Shown: positions 53,827 through 62,918 of the stretch, piece after piece | Layout of the letters: every line of letters starts with the position of its first letter | How positions within the stretch are numbered: the first letter of the stretch is position 1 | Assembly (NCBI RefSeq): GCF_003054195.1 | Contig: NZ_QBKP01000008.1 | Location: 174,697 to 238,696, forward strand | Reading direction: 5' to 3' | DNA length: 64,000 nucleotides | Source: Gemmobacter caeni | GTDB lineage: Bacteria > Pseudomonadota > Alphaproteobacteria > Rhodobacterales > Rhodobacteraceae | Program-made: the position numbers and the translations under genes | The notes under the pieces: model-generated | Told to the model about the DNA's origin: nothing | Databases searched by the model: none | What the model saw: only the letters and a program-made list of their open reading frames with translations

Positions 53827-56619
53827 CTAAGAATGCCTCGAAACGATGTCATGCACCTGCGCGGCCTCAAATGCGACGTCGCATGCCCATGTTCCAAAAC
53901 CGCCTGCAGAGTTGATGGCACTTACCCATTCGGCCAGCGCGTCGCGCTTGGCCTTATTCTGTGGGCTGTCTACCCCTTTGATTTCAAGCGCGAGGGTGAC
54001 GCCATTCCGTAACCGGACTATGAAATCCGGGACGTAACGCCGCCGCGATCCTTGCCAGAGGTAGTGGATATGGAATCCAAGGTGATCATTCTTGGCGAAG
54101 GACACGACTTCATCCCGCGTCTCGAAGACGTTCGCGGCATAGCCTTCCCAAGCGGAGTCCCCGACCACGTGGCTGATATGGGACTTGATGGTCGGGTAGT
54201 TGGGCTTCGTCGTATACCAAGGGCGCATCTGGCTGGTGCTGCCGATAGGGTTTTCCTCATCAAAGACCGGCGTCAGCTCGGTCGTGTTCTGGCTGGTAAC
54301 GAACCGCATCAGGTGCTGAACCACGGTGTCGATGTTCAGCGCAATCAACACACGGCGGCGGATAGGGTCGGCGTGGAACAAAGACGGGATGTCCACCTTT
54401 GCACTGGCGAGGAAGGTTTCGACCAGACGGATCAACTGCAGCAGGAGGTATTCCTCGTTACCGCTGAAGTTACCCTTCAATGTAGAGAAGGCCTTTCGCG
54501 CCGCAACGAAGGTAAGCCGTTGCAGCCGAAAGCCCTCGGGCAACGATGCCAGATCGATACTGCGGACCTTGCTCATGTCCGTGGCGCCGCCAAGCGCGGG
54601 GGCAAGTTCTGCTGAGATCGCTGTGGCTGCCGGATCGAGGGTCAACACATCGACAGCATCCCAGTCGACCGTCAGAACCGGCTTCACCACGGTTTCGATC
54701 CGCAGTATATTCGGCCAGCACAGTTCGAATTCTGCCCGTTCGGGGATCACGTCGATCTGGGTAGAAGGCTTCGGTGGCGGTGGCGCCTCACCGCCCTCAG
54801 CGGGTTCGTAAATCGACAGCGGCACGCCGAAGACGTTGACGTATTCCGGGCGGAACAGACCATTTTCGTCGGTGTCATAGGTCACGCGCCGAAGGCCACG
54901 GCCGATGACCTGTTCGCAGAGCAACTGCGAGGTGAATGCCCTGAGCCCCATGATGTGTGTGACGTTCTTCGCGTCCCACCCCTCGGACAGCATGGCGACC
55001 GAGATGACTTTTTGAAGGTCCTGCCCGGCGCCGCCGCGTTTGCCGACGTTGTCGACGATCTCGCGCAGAAGCTCCTCTTTCTTGAGGGCCTTGAGCCGAT
55101 CCTTCCGGGACTCCGGGATCCGGGCCGCATCCACGATCCCTTGCAGCCGCTCCTCATAGCCCTTGTCGGCCGTGGCGGTCTCCCCGACCTCGGCCTTCTC
55201 GAGCACGCGCGAGTCGACGCGAAGGGTCTGCATGGGCGAGGACAGTTCCTGCCAATGCACGTCGCCCTGATTGAAGTAGTGCTCGATCCTGGCGGCGGTC
55301 TCTGTCCGATTGCAGACCGTCAGCATCACGGGGGGGGAGTGGTGTCCTGCCTCCGCCCACTGGCTCCGGGTTTCGCGCCAGTCCGCGCCCAGCAGGGTGT
55401 AGGCGTCCTGCACCAGCTTTGGCAGTGCTTCGTGCGGTTCCGCACCTCTCCTGTTCAGGTCGTCTGACACCTCCTTCTCACGGTAGAGGTGATAGAGTTT
55501 TGGGCGAAGTGTCTGGGCATTCGGCATTCCGCCATCGCGCACTACGACGCGCGGCGTCTTGACCAGCCCCGCCTCGATCGCGTCGTTCAGACCGAAGTCC
55601 GAGACGATCCAGTCGAACAGCGCGGTGTCGGTGCTGGCTTTGCCAGTTGGCGCAAAGGGGGTGGCGGACAGGTCGAAGCAGCGCTGGATGCGGCGGGTCT
55701 TGTGCAGCCGGTCCAGCCCATCGATCCAGCGCGTCGCCTCGTCCAGGTCGATTCCCTGTTCCGCGGCCGCCTTCTTGCTGATCTTCACCTCGGCGGGCTT
55801 GCGATAGGCATGGTGCGCTTCGTCGTTGATCACGACGATGTCCTTGTGCGCCGCCAGCTTGCCTAGCACGCGCCGGGTAAAGGCCTCGTCGGACTCAGCG
55901 CCTTTTTTCACGACGGACCGCTTCGGTTCGGCCGCGGGCATCAGCGTATGCCAGTTCTCGATCCGCACCTCGGCCTGGTTCAACTTCTGGCGCATCGCCT
56001 CGGACGGGCACAGGTTGAACTCGTCGTAATAGCTGCCCTCGCTGGGCATCAGCACCTGCAGCCGTTCCTTCACGGTCAGCCCCGGCGCCACGATGAAGAT
56101 CGCCCGCGCGAAATCTTTGTTCCGCTTGGGATAAGTCAGCGCGTTCAGCACCTGCCAGGTGATGATCATCGACATGACCGTGGTCTTGCCCGACCCGGTT
56201 GCCATCTTGTTGCAGAGCCGCTCCCACGGGCCACCATCGCCCGGAATGACGATCCCCTGCTTGAATTCCTCGGCCCCCTCGACCCACCAGATCAGGGTCT
56301 CGATCGCCTCCAGCTGGCAGAAGTAGAAGGGATAGGGCCGGATGCCCTCGGTCCGGTCGTGCCAGTGTTCCAGCAGTTTGCGCGTGACGATGGTGATGCC
56401 GGGCCAGCCTGCCGCGCGCCATGCATCCACCCGGCCGCGGATCGTGTTCACCAGGTTAAGCGTTTCCACCCGTTTGGTGTTGTTGCGCGAGTCGATCACT
56501 TCGTAACTCGCAGGGCGGCGTTCGGGCTTAATTTCCAGCTTCGCGCCCTGGCCTTCCACCCAGTGCTGGGCCGGGCAAACGAAGGGCGAGTTGATGATCA
56601 GGGACTTCGGCTTCTCCAT
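53827..56619 (-). CDS. res: Type III restriction enzyme, Res subunit
   Basis: 930 residues from ATG 56619 (TTG 56628 is possible but overlaps the mod stop). Superfamily 2 helicase: Walker A MATGSGKTTV; motif II VINDEAHHAY; motif III DLSATPFAP; motif V/VI SEGWDAKNVTHI and EQVIGRGLRR. C-terminal PD-ExK nuclease: YVPDFIVRLRNGVTLALEIKG. Needs Mod to find unmethylated sites and cuts after meeting a second complex. Starts 5 bases after mod. Confidence 0.9.
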   Translation of the reverse strand: MEKPKSLIINSPFVCPAQHWVEGQGAKLEIKPERRPASYEVIDSRNNTKRVETLNLVNTIRGRVDAWRAAGWPGITIVTRKLLEHWHDRTEGIRPYPFYFCQLEAIETLIWWVEGAEEFKQGIVIPGDGGPWERLCNKMATGSGKTTVMSMIITWQVLNALTYPKRNKDFARAIFIVAPGLTVKERLQVLMPSEGSYYDEFNLCPSEAMRQKLNQAEVRIENWHTLMPAAEPKRSVVKKGAESDEAFTRRVLGKLAAHKDIVVINDEAHHAYRKPAEVKISKKAAAEQGIDLDEATRWIDGLDRLHKTRRIQRCFDLSATPFAPTGKASTDTALFDWIVSDFGLNDAIEAGLVKTPRVVVRDGGMPNAQTLRPKLYHLYREKEVSDDLNRRGAEPHEALPKLVQDAYTLLGADWRETRSQWAEAGHHSPPVMLTVCNRTETAARIEHYFNQGDVHWQELSSPMQTLRVDSRVLEKAEVGETATADKGYEERLQGIVDAARIPESRKDRLKALKKEELLREIVDNVGKRGGAGQDLQKVISVAMLSEGWDAKNVTHIMGLRAFTSQLLCEQVIGRGLRRVTYDTDENGLFRPEYVNVFGVPLSIYEPAEGGEAPPPPKPSTQIDVIPERAEFELCWPNILRIETVVKPVLTVDWDAVDVLTLDPAATAISAELAPALGGATDMSKVRSIDLASLPEGFRLQRLTFVAARKAFSTLKGNFSGNEEYLLLQLIRLVETFLASAKVDIPSLFHADPIRRRVLIALNIDTVVQHLMRFVTSQNTTELTPVFDEENPIGSTSQMRPWYTTKPNYPTIKSHISHVVGDSAWEGYAANVFETRDEVVSFAKNDHLGFHIHYLWQGSRRRYVPDFIVRLRNGVTLALEIKGVDSPQNKAKRDALAEWVSAINSAGGFGTWACDVAFEAAQVHDIVSRHS

Positions 56620-56624
56620 GCGCT

Positions 56625-59600
56625 TCAAGCCCCCAGCGCGATGATCTTGAGGCTTTCGATCCCCCGGTCATCGACGATCTTTACCGCAACCCGCCGCTGA
56701 TCCCCCGCCTCGAAGGGCAGCGACACCGTGCCGTGGAACTGCTCCAGCAGGTCCTCGTCCAGCTCGGCGCGGATGGTCTTTTTCAGGCGGTTCCAGCCGT
56801 CCTTCGCCCCGGCCATGGGGAAGAACACCTGATGCGGCATCAGGCTACGACCGTCATAGTCGGTATCCAGCGACCACATGGCGATGTTCTGCGGCCCACC
56901 GCCTTCAAGCTTTCCTGTTCTTGGGTCGAAATAATCAAAGCCAACTACATGGATACGATACATCCCATTTGGGAGCTCTTCGGGGTAGGCTTCAGGCTGG
57001 CCCATCAGCCAGAAGCTCTGGTTCGATGATTTCGCCTTTTTCAGATCCTCGGTCAGCAGGTCAGTGTTCATCTGCGCCTTCAGCAGGGTCACGCCCGGCC
57101 ATTGCATCTCGTCGATATCCTTGGCGGCCTCGGGGTCAAAGGTGAAGGCGCAGAACACCACGAACTTGGGCTTCGGCACCAGCTTCTGCGCGTCCTCGAT
57201 GGCGCGTTCGACCTGCTTTTGCTCCAGCGCGGCGTGTTCGGGGCCGAAACTGACGGCAATCGTCTCGCCCGTCTCGGCGACCGAGCCCACGGCATGGATA
57301 TGCGACAGGCCGGGGGCGACCTGCAGATCGGTGATCTTCAGCATCGCGCCGCCCTTGGCGCGCAGGCCGGTGCGGACCAGTTCATCGCGCCACTGCGTCT
57401 GGCGCGAGGTTTCACCGGACCGCGCGACCGTGGCATCAGCCTGGTCGGGGGCGATCACATCGTCCAGCGACAGGACCGATGGCGCGGGCACAGCCTCGAC
57501 GCTGAAGGGGCCGGTGATGCGCAGGCGGGTCTTGTCCACCTCTGGCTTGTCATACAGCGTTTCCTGATCGGCATGGGCCTTGATGCTGGCATCCATCGCG
57601 GCCTGCATCGCCTGCCGCGCGGCGTGGAACGCGGCGAAGGGTTCGGCAGCGGCGGCGGGCCAGTCGTCGGGCAGATCAAACGGCACTTCCCATTCCTCCA
57701 GCCTCTCGCCCTTGGCGAAGGTCACGGGCTTGCCCTTGCGCGCGCCTTGGGCGGGGCGGAAGGGCGGGGCGTTGCTGAGGGTGGCGTTCAGCGCGTCCAG
57801 CGCCGTGACGATGGCGGGGTGTTTGCTGTCGTAGATCGAGTCGATCTCAGGGTTGGTGACGATTGACTTCAACATGATGTGGGGGATGGTCTTGTAAACG
57901 AACCCACCTTTCAGCCCTTCATGTGGATAGGCGAGACGGAAGTAGTCGAAACTGGCGGTCATCAGCCGCTGCTTGGCCAGCGTGATCGCCACGCGGCTGG
58001 TGTCGCAGGTGATCCAGCGGCGGCCCCATTTTTCGGCGACGAAGGCGGTGGTGCCCGAGCCGCAGGTTGGGTCGAGCACCAGATCGCCTGGGTCTGTGGT
58101 CATCAACATGCAGCGTTCGACGACCTTCTGAACCGTCTGAACAACATAAACTTTATCCGCCATAAAGCTCGCGCCGACATCGGTCCAGTTGTTCGAGATA
58201 GGAAATACAGGGAAGTCGTCGAGGAAGCGGACATAACCGATACGTGAGTCTGTTCCCTCAATGCGGGCGGCCTTTTTTAGCCGCTCCATGCCCTCCTCGT
58301 TGGTTTTCCAGCGAACTTGCATGGATGGACGATATTCTTGCCCGCACAGCGAAACGGGGAACCAAGAGGCCGCGCCCTCGCCCTTTTCACGGCCTGCGCC
58401 TTGGCTTGTTATGTTGTCTAGACTGTAGATTTTGGAGCCGGGGACAGCAGAGGCCGGAACGTCATCGACGTAGGAATTGGCGCTAACGCTACCAAACTTA
58501 GGATTGAAAACCCGATTATAGTTAGTGCCGCCAGCTTCGCCAGCCGCCTTCTCATTATATATCGGTCGAAACTTTATTTTCCCGTCTTTGACCGACTTTC
58601 CATACCACACAATGTAATCTGCGACATTCGATAGATTGTCGTTTGTTGAGCTTGAGGTTTTAACAAATGTGATCACAGAGACAAAATTCTCAGCTCCAAG
58701 AACCTCGTCGAGAATCTCTCGCACATGATGCAAGTTCTCGTCGCCAATCTGCACGAAGACCGACCCGCTCTCGTGCAGCAGCTCTTTGGCCAACCACAGC
58801 CGGTCGCGCAGATAGGTCAGGTAGGAATGGATGCCCAGTTCCCAGGTGTCCCGGAACGCCTTGATCATCTCGGGTTCCTGGGTCAGGTCCGCATCCGCGC
58901 CGTCCTTCACGTCGCGCTTGTTGGTGAAGGGCTGAAAGTTCGACCCGTATTTGATGCCATAGGGCGGGTCGATGTAGATCATCTGCACCCGGCCCGCCAT
59001 CGCCTCTTTCTGCAAAAGCGAGTTCATCACCAGCAGGCTGTCGCCCGCGATCAGCCGGTTCGACCAGCCCTTTTCGTGGTGGTAGAAATCCAGCGCCTGC
59101 CGCAGCGGCAGGTTTTCGAACGGAGCGGCGAACAGATCGGCCTGACGCCAGACCTCGGCCGCCTTCGCCTCACCCTTCAGCCGCTTGCGCGCATTGGCCA
59201 GAATCGTCGCCGGGTCCACCCGTTCATGGACATGCAGGGATACGGTATCGACCTGAAAGCTCGTCCTCTCCGCCTTGCCCGCCCAGTTGAGGTAAGGCGC
59301 CTGCAACGCGCGCAGTTCCGCCAGCGCATCCTTCATCGTGGCAGGATTGTCCGAGGCCAGCGCATCGTCGATCAGCTTTTCCACCCGGGCGCGCTGGCTG
59401 TCGAACATCAGCGCCGGGTCAAGGTGCGGATCATAGGCCCAGACGGTTTTCGGCTGGTCGGGGTCATTGTCGGGGTGGACCATGCCGACCTCGGGGTTGT
59501 TCACCCGCGTGTCGGTGTGGCGATAGCTGATGACCTGCGCCGGTTCACCCGACTTGCGCGGCGCGGCCTTGGCCTTGGCAGCAGGGCGTTTCGCCTTCGG

Positions 59601-59867
59601 TGCGGGTTCCTCGGTCGGGGTCAGTTCGAAATCGTCGTCCTGATCCTCGTCCTCGTCATCCTCGGTGATCAGGTAAACCGACCCGCCGCGCCCCTTGCCC
59701 TTGCCAAGGATGCCTTCATCCACCAGCGCGTCCTTGGCCGCGGCGTAATCCTCGTCCGTCAGATTGGGCAGGGTTTCCCGCAGCCGCGCGATCAGGGCAC
59801 CATTGCCGATGGCAGAGCCGTCTTCGGGAATATGGCTAAGGACAAGATCACGCAGTGAATCGGACAT
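56625..59867 (-). CDS. mod: Type III modification methyltransferase, Mod subunit
   Basis: 1,080 residues, longer than typical Mod (about 600-700). Residues 1-68 look like a winged helix (SLRDLVLSHIPEDGSAIGNGALIARL), followed by an acidic then Lys/Ala-rich linker (69-108). Catalytic motif IYIDPPYGIKYGS near residue 300 and motif I VLDPTCGSGTTAFVAEKWG near residue 600 give the beta-class N6-adenine order. The target recognition region between them (about 58,170-58,700) is visibly more AT-rich than the rest, suggesting an exchanged specificity domain. The C-terminal 300 residues contact Res. Confidence 0.9.
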   Translation of the reverse strand: MSDSLRDLVLSHIPEDGSAIGNGALIARLRETLPNLTDEDYAAAKDALVDEGILGKGKGRGGSVYLITEDDEDEDQDDDFELTPTEEPAPKAKRPAAKAKAAPRKSGEPAQVISYRHTDTRVNNPEVGMVHPDNDPDQPKTVWAYDPHLDPALMFDSQRARVEKLIDDALASDNPATMKDALAELRALQAPYLNWAGKAERTSFQVDTVSLHVHERVDPATILANARKRLKGEAKAAEVWRQADLFAAPFENLPLRQALDFYHHEKGWSNRLIAGDSLLVMNSLLQKEAMAGRVQMIYIDPPYGIKYGSNFQPFTNKRDVKDGADADLTQEPEMIKAFRDTWELGIHSYLTYLRDRLWLAKELLHESGSVFVQIGDENLHHVREILDEVLGAENFVSVITFVKTSSSTNDNLSNVADYIVWYGKSVKDGKIKFRPIYNEKAAGEAGGTNYNRVFNPKFGSVSANSYVDDVPASAVPGSKIYSLDNITSQGAGREKGEGAASWFPVSLCGQEYRPSMQVRWKTNEEGMERLKKAARIEGTDSRIGYVRFLDDFPVFPISNNWTDVGASFMADKVYVVQTVQKVVERCMLMTTDPGDLVLDPTCGSGTTAFVAEKWGRRWITCDTSRVAITLAKQRLMTASFDYFRLAYPHEGLKGGFVYKTIPHIMLKSIVTNPEIDSIYDSKHPAIVTALDALNATLSNAPPFRPAQGARKGKPVTFAKGERLEEWEVPFDLPDDWPAAAAEPFAAFHAARQAMQAAMDASIKAHADQETLYDKPEVDKTRLRITGPFSVEAVPAPSVLSLDDVIAPDQADATVARSGETSRQTQWRDELVRTGLRAKGGAMLKITDLQVAPGLSHIHAVGSVAETGETIAVSFGPEHAALEQKQVERAIEDAQKLVPKPKFVVFCAFTFDPEAAKDIDEMQWPGVTLLKAQMNTDLLTEDLKKAKSSNQSFWLMGQPEAYPEELPNGMYRIHVVGFDYFDPRTGKLEGGGPQNIAMWSLDTDYDGRSLMPHQVFFPMAGAKDGWNRLKKTIRAELDEDLLEQFHGTVSLPFEAGDQRRVAVKIVDDRGIESLKIIALGA

Positions 59868-59985
59868 AGGGAACCTTCGGCATCATAATTCAGGGTCAAG
59901 CTAAGGAATTTTCGGTTAGATTACAGCCCCTAGTTGATGAGTGTGGTCAGGTCATCGGAACCAGGTTCTTTTCACTCAGAGCCTG

Positions 59986-60078
59986 CTACTGCGCGACCGG
60001 AAAATTCGACACCTGAAGCTCGGCCTGCGCTTCGGGTTTGTCGCCTCCGCTGCGGCTGATGGTTTCGCTGGTGGTCAC
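59986..60078 (-). CDS. Possible 30-aa peptide downstream of the repressor
   Basis: GTG start 60078 preceded by GGAGGAAACCGCC, TAG at 59988-59986; read directly from the sequence. Ser/Thr/Gln-rich peptide MTTSETISRSGGDKPEAQ. The excellent ribosome binding site is the main evidence; it could be fortuitous. Confidence 0.3.
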   Translation of the reverse strand: MTTSETISRSGGDKPEAQAELQVSNFPVAQ

Positions 60079-60105
60079 GGCGGTTTCCTCCGCAGCGAAG
60101 TTCCT

Positions 60106-60819
60106 TCATTCTCGGTTCGTATGCCCCCACCAGACTACCTTACCGATAATGTTGCTTTCGGCCCCCTCGGTTAGTTGCATAATTCGAGGTAAGTAGTCGG
60201 GATTGTCACTGACCAGTAGCAGTTGGTCTTCGGCAGGTCGAAGCAGCCGCTTAACCTGAGCACCATCTGTGCCGCGCAGCGCGAAAATCGGGGCACGATG
60301 CCGAACATCAATCGTATGGGCGGTGCGCAAAGGCGGAGTTCGTTTGCTGGTATCGATAAGCACCACATCGCCGGGGGCGATTGTTGGCATCATACTGTCG
60401 CCCTGCACACGGGCCAGCCGTGCAGCCGAGGTGTTGATGCCCTCACGCTTAAGCCAGTCACGCTTAAACGCCATGTGTTCAACGACGTGTTCAGTGCTGT
60501 TTTCCATGCCACCGCCAGCAGCCAGTGATGCGTCATGGAGCGGGATTTGCGCATAGTCCGAGCCATTGATCATGACTTGTTGGACCGGCCCTGTTTCCCG
60601 TGGCGGGCCAAAGTAACATTCTAGCCCCAGAACATCTGCCAACTTTTGCAGCGCATGGAAGTTCGTCCGGCGATCTTCAGGGGATGTGGCTCGGGAAGAG
60701 CGTAGATTCTTGATCAGCGCATAGTTCCCAACTGCGAGTTTCGACGCAGCTGCATCAGACAGGCCCTTCCGGGCCAGCGCTGCATCAATCGTCGATAGGA
60801 GCTCGTCCATTGGGTCCAT
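60106..60819 (-). CDS. Mu-like c repressor, S24/LexA-type
   Basis: 237 residues. N-terminal HTH-like region (LLSTIDAALARKGLSDAAASKLA). C-terminal S24 peptidase domain: ARVQGDSMMPTIAPGDVVLID with the nucleophile Ser and GAQVKRLLR with the general-base Lys, so DNA damage could trigger self-cleavage. Divergent from the early genes, with three operators between. Confidence 0.85.
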   Translation of the reverse strand: MDPMDELLSTIDAALARKGLSDAAASKLAVGNYALIKNLRSSRATSPEDRRTNFHALQKLADVLGLECYFGPPRETGPVQQVMINGSDYAQIPLHDASLAAGGGMENSTEHVVEHMAFKRDWLKREGINTSAARLARVQGDSMMPTIAPGDVVLIDTSKRTPPLRTAHTIDVRHRAPIFALRGTDGAQVKRLLRPAEDQLLLVSDNPDYLPRIMQLTEGAESNIIGKVVWWGHTNRE

Positions 60820-60829
60820 TCGACTTCTG

Positions 60830-60899
60830 TTAGCCGATTCGGGCTAAATCGACAATACATAGCCGATACGGGCTTGAATATATCGGCCCGTATCGGCTA
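60830..60899. promoter_or_regulatory. Three repressor operators
   Basis: TAGCCGATTCGGGCT (60831-60845), TAGCCGATACGGGCT (60860-60874) and the inverted TAGCCGATACGGGCC (minus strand, 60899-60885). The first also forms TTAGCC/GGCTAA arms (60830-60847). They fill the gap between the repressor and the early genes, as Mu O1-O3 do. Confidence 0.8.
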
Positions 60900-60909
60900 A
60901 ATTTGCTGT

Positions 60910-61155
60910 ATGGAACAGAAGCAAGCCCTCATCACTCTCGCGGACACGCTGGCCAAGCACCAAGGCGTGACGCACTTCGCGATCTCGATGCGCGCCCTCG
61001 GCAAGGGCGACTTCTTCAAAAAGCTGAAAGGCGGCGGGGATTGCCGCACTGCGACTGCCGCCCGTGTTCTTGCGTGGCTTGATCAGTATTGGCCGATCGA
61101 TCTCGCATGGCCCGCTGACATCTCGCGCCCCTCGAAATCGAAGGATGCCGCGTGA
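60910..61155 (+). CDS. Ner-region DNA-binding-like small protein
   Basis: 81 residues. TLADTLAKHQGVTHFAISMRALGKGDFFKKLKGGGDCRTATAARVLAWL reads like an HTH protein in the position of Mu Ner. First rightward early gene behind the operators; likely a negative regulator of early transcription. Confidence 0.6.
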   Translation: MEQKQALITLADTLAKHQGVTHFAISMRALGKGDFFKKLKGGGDCRTATAARVLAWLDQYWPIDLAWPADISRPSKSKDAA

Positions 61156-61412
61156 TGTCGTTTCAACCCTTTTCGCCGGGGTCGGTTGGCCCCTGCCGCG
61201 GCGAGGGCCGCCCCGATCCGGCTGGTAAGGCAGTCCGGCTGGATCGGGGTGTGCCGCGCCCGTCGCTCTGGCGGCGCCTGCGCGCGCTGGATGACCGCAT
61301 CAATGATTGCTGGATCGGTGACCTCCTCGGCATCGCCTCGCTGGTGGCGCTGGTGGTCTGCACGCCGGTCCTGCTGCCCATGTTCATCATCATTTTCGGA
61401 GGAAACCCGTGA
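61155..61412 (+). CDS. Small membrane protein
   Basis: 85 residues from ATG 61155, overlapping the previous stop. Basic, proline-rich first half, then LWRRLRALDDRINDCWIGDLL and a membrane helix (GIASLVALVVCTPVLLPMFIII). GGAGGAAA near its end serves the next gene. Unknown function. Confidence 0.5.
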   Translation: MSFQPFSPGSVGPCRGEGRPDPAGKAVRLDRGVPRPSLWRRLRALDDRINDCWIGDLLGIASLVALVVCTPVLLPMFIIIFGGNP

Positions 61413-61660
61413 AGGATCACATCGAACCCCTGTCGAAGTGCCAGTTGTTTGAGGCCATCCGCCACCACGCGAAAATCTATCGCGAGCAGGATCGCCTGCA
61501 CGGTGATGCCGTGATTGCAGGCAATCTGGATTTGGCTGACTCGCACCTTGAGGCGTCCAGCGATGCCTTTGCCGAGTGCGTCTTTGCCATGGCCATGGCC
61601 GAGGAATGCGGGCTGATGGACGAGCTGGCCGGTTTCCTGACCGCCAGCTACGGGGGCTGA
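61409..61660 (+). CDS. Unknown small early protein
   Basis: 83 residues, GTG start with GGAGG 7 bases upstream. Helical: LSKCQLFEAIRHHAKIYREQD, then LDLADSHLEASSDAFAECVFA. No family recognised; Mu-like early region. Confidence 0.5.
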   Translation: MKDHIEPLSKCQLFEAIRHHAKIYREQDRLHGDAVIAGNLDLADSHLEASSDAFAECVFAMAMAEECGLMDELAGFLTASYGG

Positions 61661-61664
61661 GGCG

Positions 61665-61988
61665 ATGCTTGGCACCTTCAGCGCCCCCGAACAGCGGATC
61701 CACGTCGAGCGGATCGGCGGCCGGCTCCGGGTGATCAGCCCCGAAGGCAAGCTTGTCGGGCCGCCCTTCGAAAGCCGCCGGGCCGCCGTGGAGGCCGCGC
61801 GGGCGATGCAGGCAGAGGCAGACCGCCATGCCAAACGCGGGCCGCGCCCCTGCATGTGCTGCGGGCGAAACTTCGACAGCGAGGGCATCCACAACCGGCT
61901 GTGCGCGCATTGCCGCAACCGGGGCGATGCCGCCTCGCTGAGCATTCCGACCAATTCGATAGCGAAGATCCGTCGCGCGGCGTCGTGA
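61665..61988 (+). CDS. Zinc-finger early protein
   Basis: 107 residues. C-terminal PCMCCGRNFDSEGIHNRLCAHCR is a four-cysteine zinc knuckle of the type seen in Mu-like phage early proteins (CxxCGxxFxSxGxxNRxCxxC). The N-terminal part is a beta-hairpin-helix. GAGG upstream. Confidence 0.6.
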   Translation: MLGTFSAPEQRIHVERIGGRLRVISPEGKLVGPPFESRRAAVEAARAMQAEADRHAKRGPRPCMCCGRNFDSEGIHNRLCAHCRNRGDAASLSIPTNSIAKIRRAAS

Positions 61989-62012
61989 CGGCGAAGACCA
62001 AGGGGCCAAACC

Positions 62013-62918
62013 GTGAAACCACCGACCTTGATGCAGCAGAACCGGGTGCGGATCGCCGATATCGTGATCGATTCCCGCCTGCGCCCGGTCAGCGCAGCGG
62101 GCGTTGAAAGCCTGATCACCTCGATCAGCGAAACCGGGGTGATGAAGGACGCCATTCATCTGCGCAAGAAGAAGGATGGCAGCCTGCACCTGCTGGCAGG
62201 CGCCCATCGCACCGAAGCCGCCCGGCGTCTGGGCTGGGACGAGATCGAGGCGAAGATCTGGACGGACGTGACCGACGACTGGGCGCGACTGATCGAGATT
62301 GACGACAACCTTGCCGGTGCCGAAATGAACGCCCTTGATACGGCGGTGTTTCTGGCCACCCGCAAGGCCATCTATGAGCGCCTGCACCCGGAAACGCGAC
62401 GTGGCGTTGCCGGTGCCGCTGGGCGTTGGGATGCAACTGAACCGAGTTCAGTTGCATTCGTGAAATCCACTGCCGACAAATTCGGCATGACCGAGCGGCA
62501 GGTTTTTAAGATCGTCGCCGCCGGTTCCAGACTTGGCCCCGACGAGGTTGCAAGCCTGCGCGCGGCGCCGCGTCAGGTCAGCCTGAAAGACCTGACCGAA
62601 ATCGCGAAGATCAGCCAGCCGACGGATCGCTATGATGTGGTGCGCCTGCTGTCCGAAGGGGGCGCGAAATCCGCAGCCGAGGCCATGCGCAGCCTCAGAT
62701 CCGGTCTTCAGCCCATCGTAAAAGACCCAGTTGACGAAGAATTCAAGGCGCTTCTGAACGCCTGGTCGCGCGCACGGCTCGTGGCGCGGCGCCGGTTTGT
62801 CGAGGATGTCTTTGCGGACCTTTCGCCCCTGATGACTGCGCAGACCAGCCCCGGCGACGGGGCCGAGGCGGCGGAGATCGTGCCGTTCCGGTCGCGGGGT
62901 CGGGAGGGGCAGGCATGA
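62013..62918 (+). CDS. ParB-like nuclease-domain protein of Mu-like phage
   Basis: 301 residues, GTG start with AGGGG upstream. Residues 10-95 match the ParB/Srx N-terminal fold (IADIVIDSRLRPVSAAGVESLITSISETG; LHLLAGAHRTEAARRLGWDEIEAKI; DDNLAGAEMNALDTAVFL). The middle HTH region (STADKFGMTERQVFKI) follows. This protein sits before muA in many Rhodobacterales Mu-like prophages and may aid transposition or regulation. Confidence 0.75.
   Translation: MKPPTLMQQNRVRIADIVIDSRLRPVSAAGVESLITSISETGVMKDAIHLRKKKDGSLHLLAGAHRTEAARRLGWDEIEAKIWTDVTDDWARLIEIDDNLAGAEMNALDTAVFLATRKAIYERLHPETRRGVAGAAGRWDATEPSSVAFVKSTADKFGMTERQVFKIVAAGSRLGPDEVASLRAAPRQVSLKDLTEIAKISQPTDRYDVVRLLSEGGAKSAAEAMRSLRSGLQPIVKDPVDEEFKALLNAWSRARLVARRRFVEDVFADLSPLMTAQTSPGDGAEAAEIVPFRSRGREGQA

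Noticed and set aside
58725..59858. 377-codon plus-strand ORF
   Set aside because: Antisense to mod.
61083..62387. 434-codon minus-strand ORF
   Set aside because: Opposes five coupled Mu-like early genes with good ribosome binding sites and recognisable domains.
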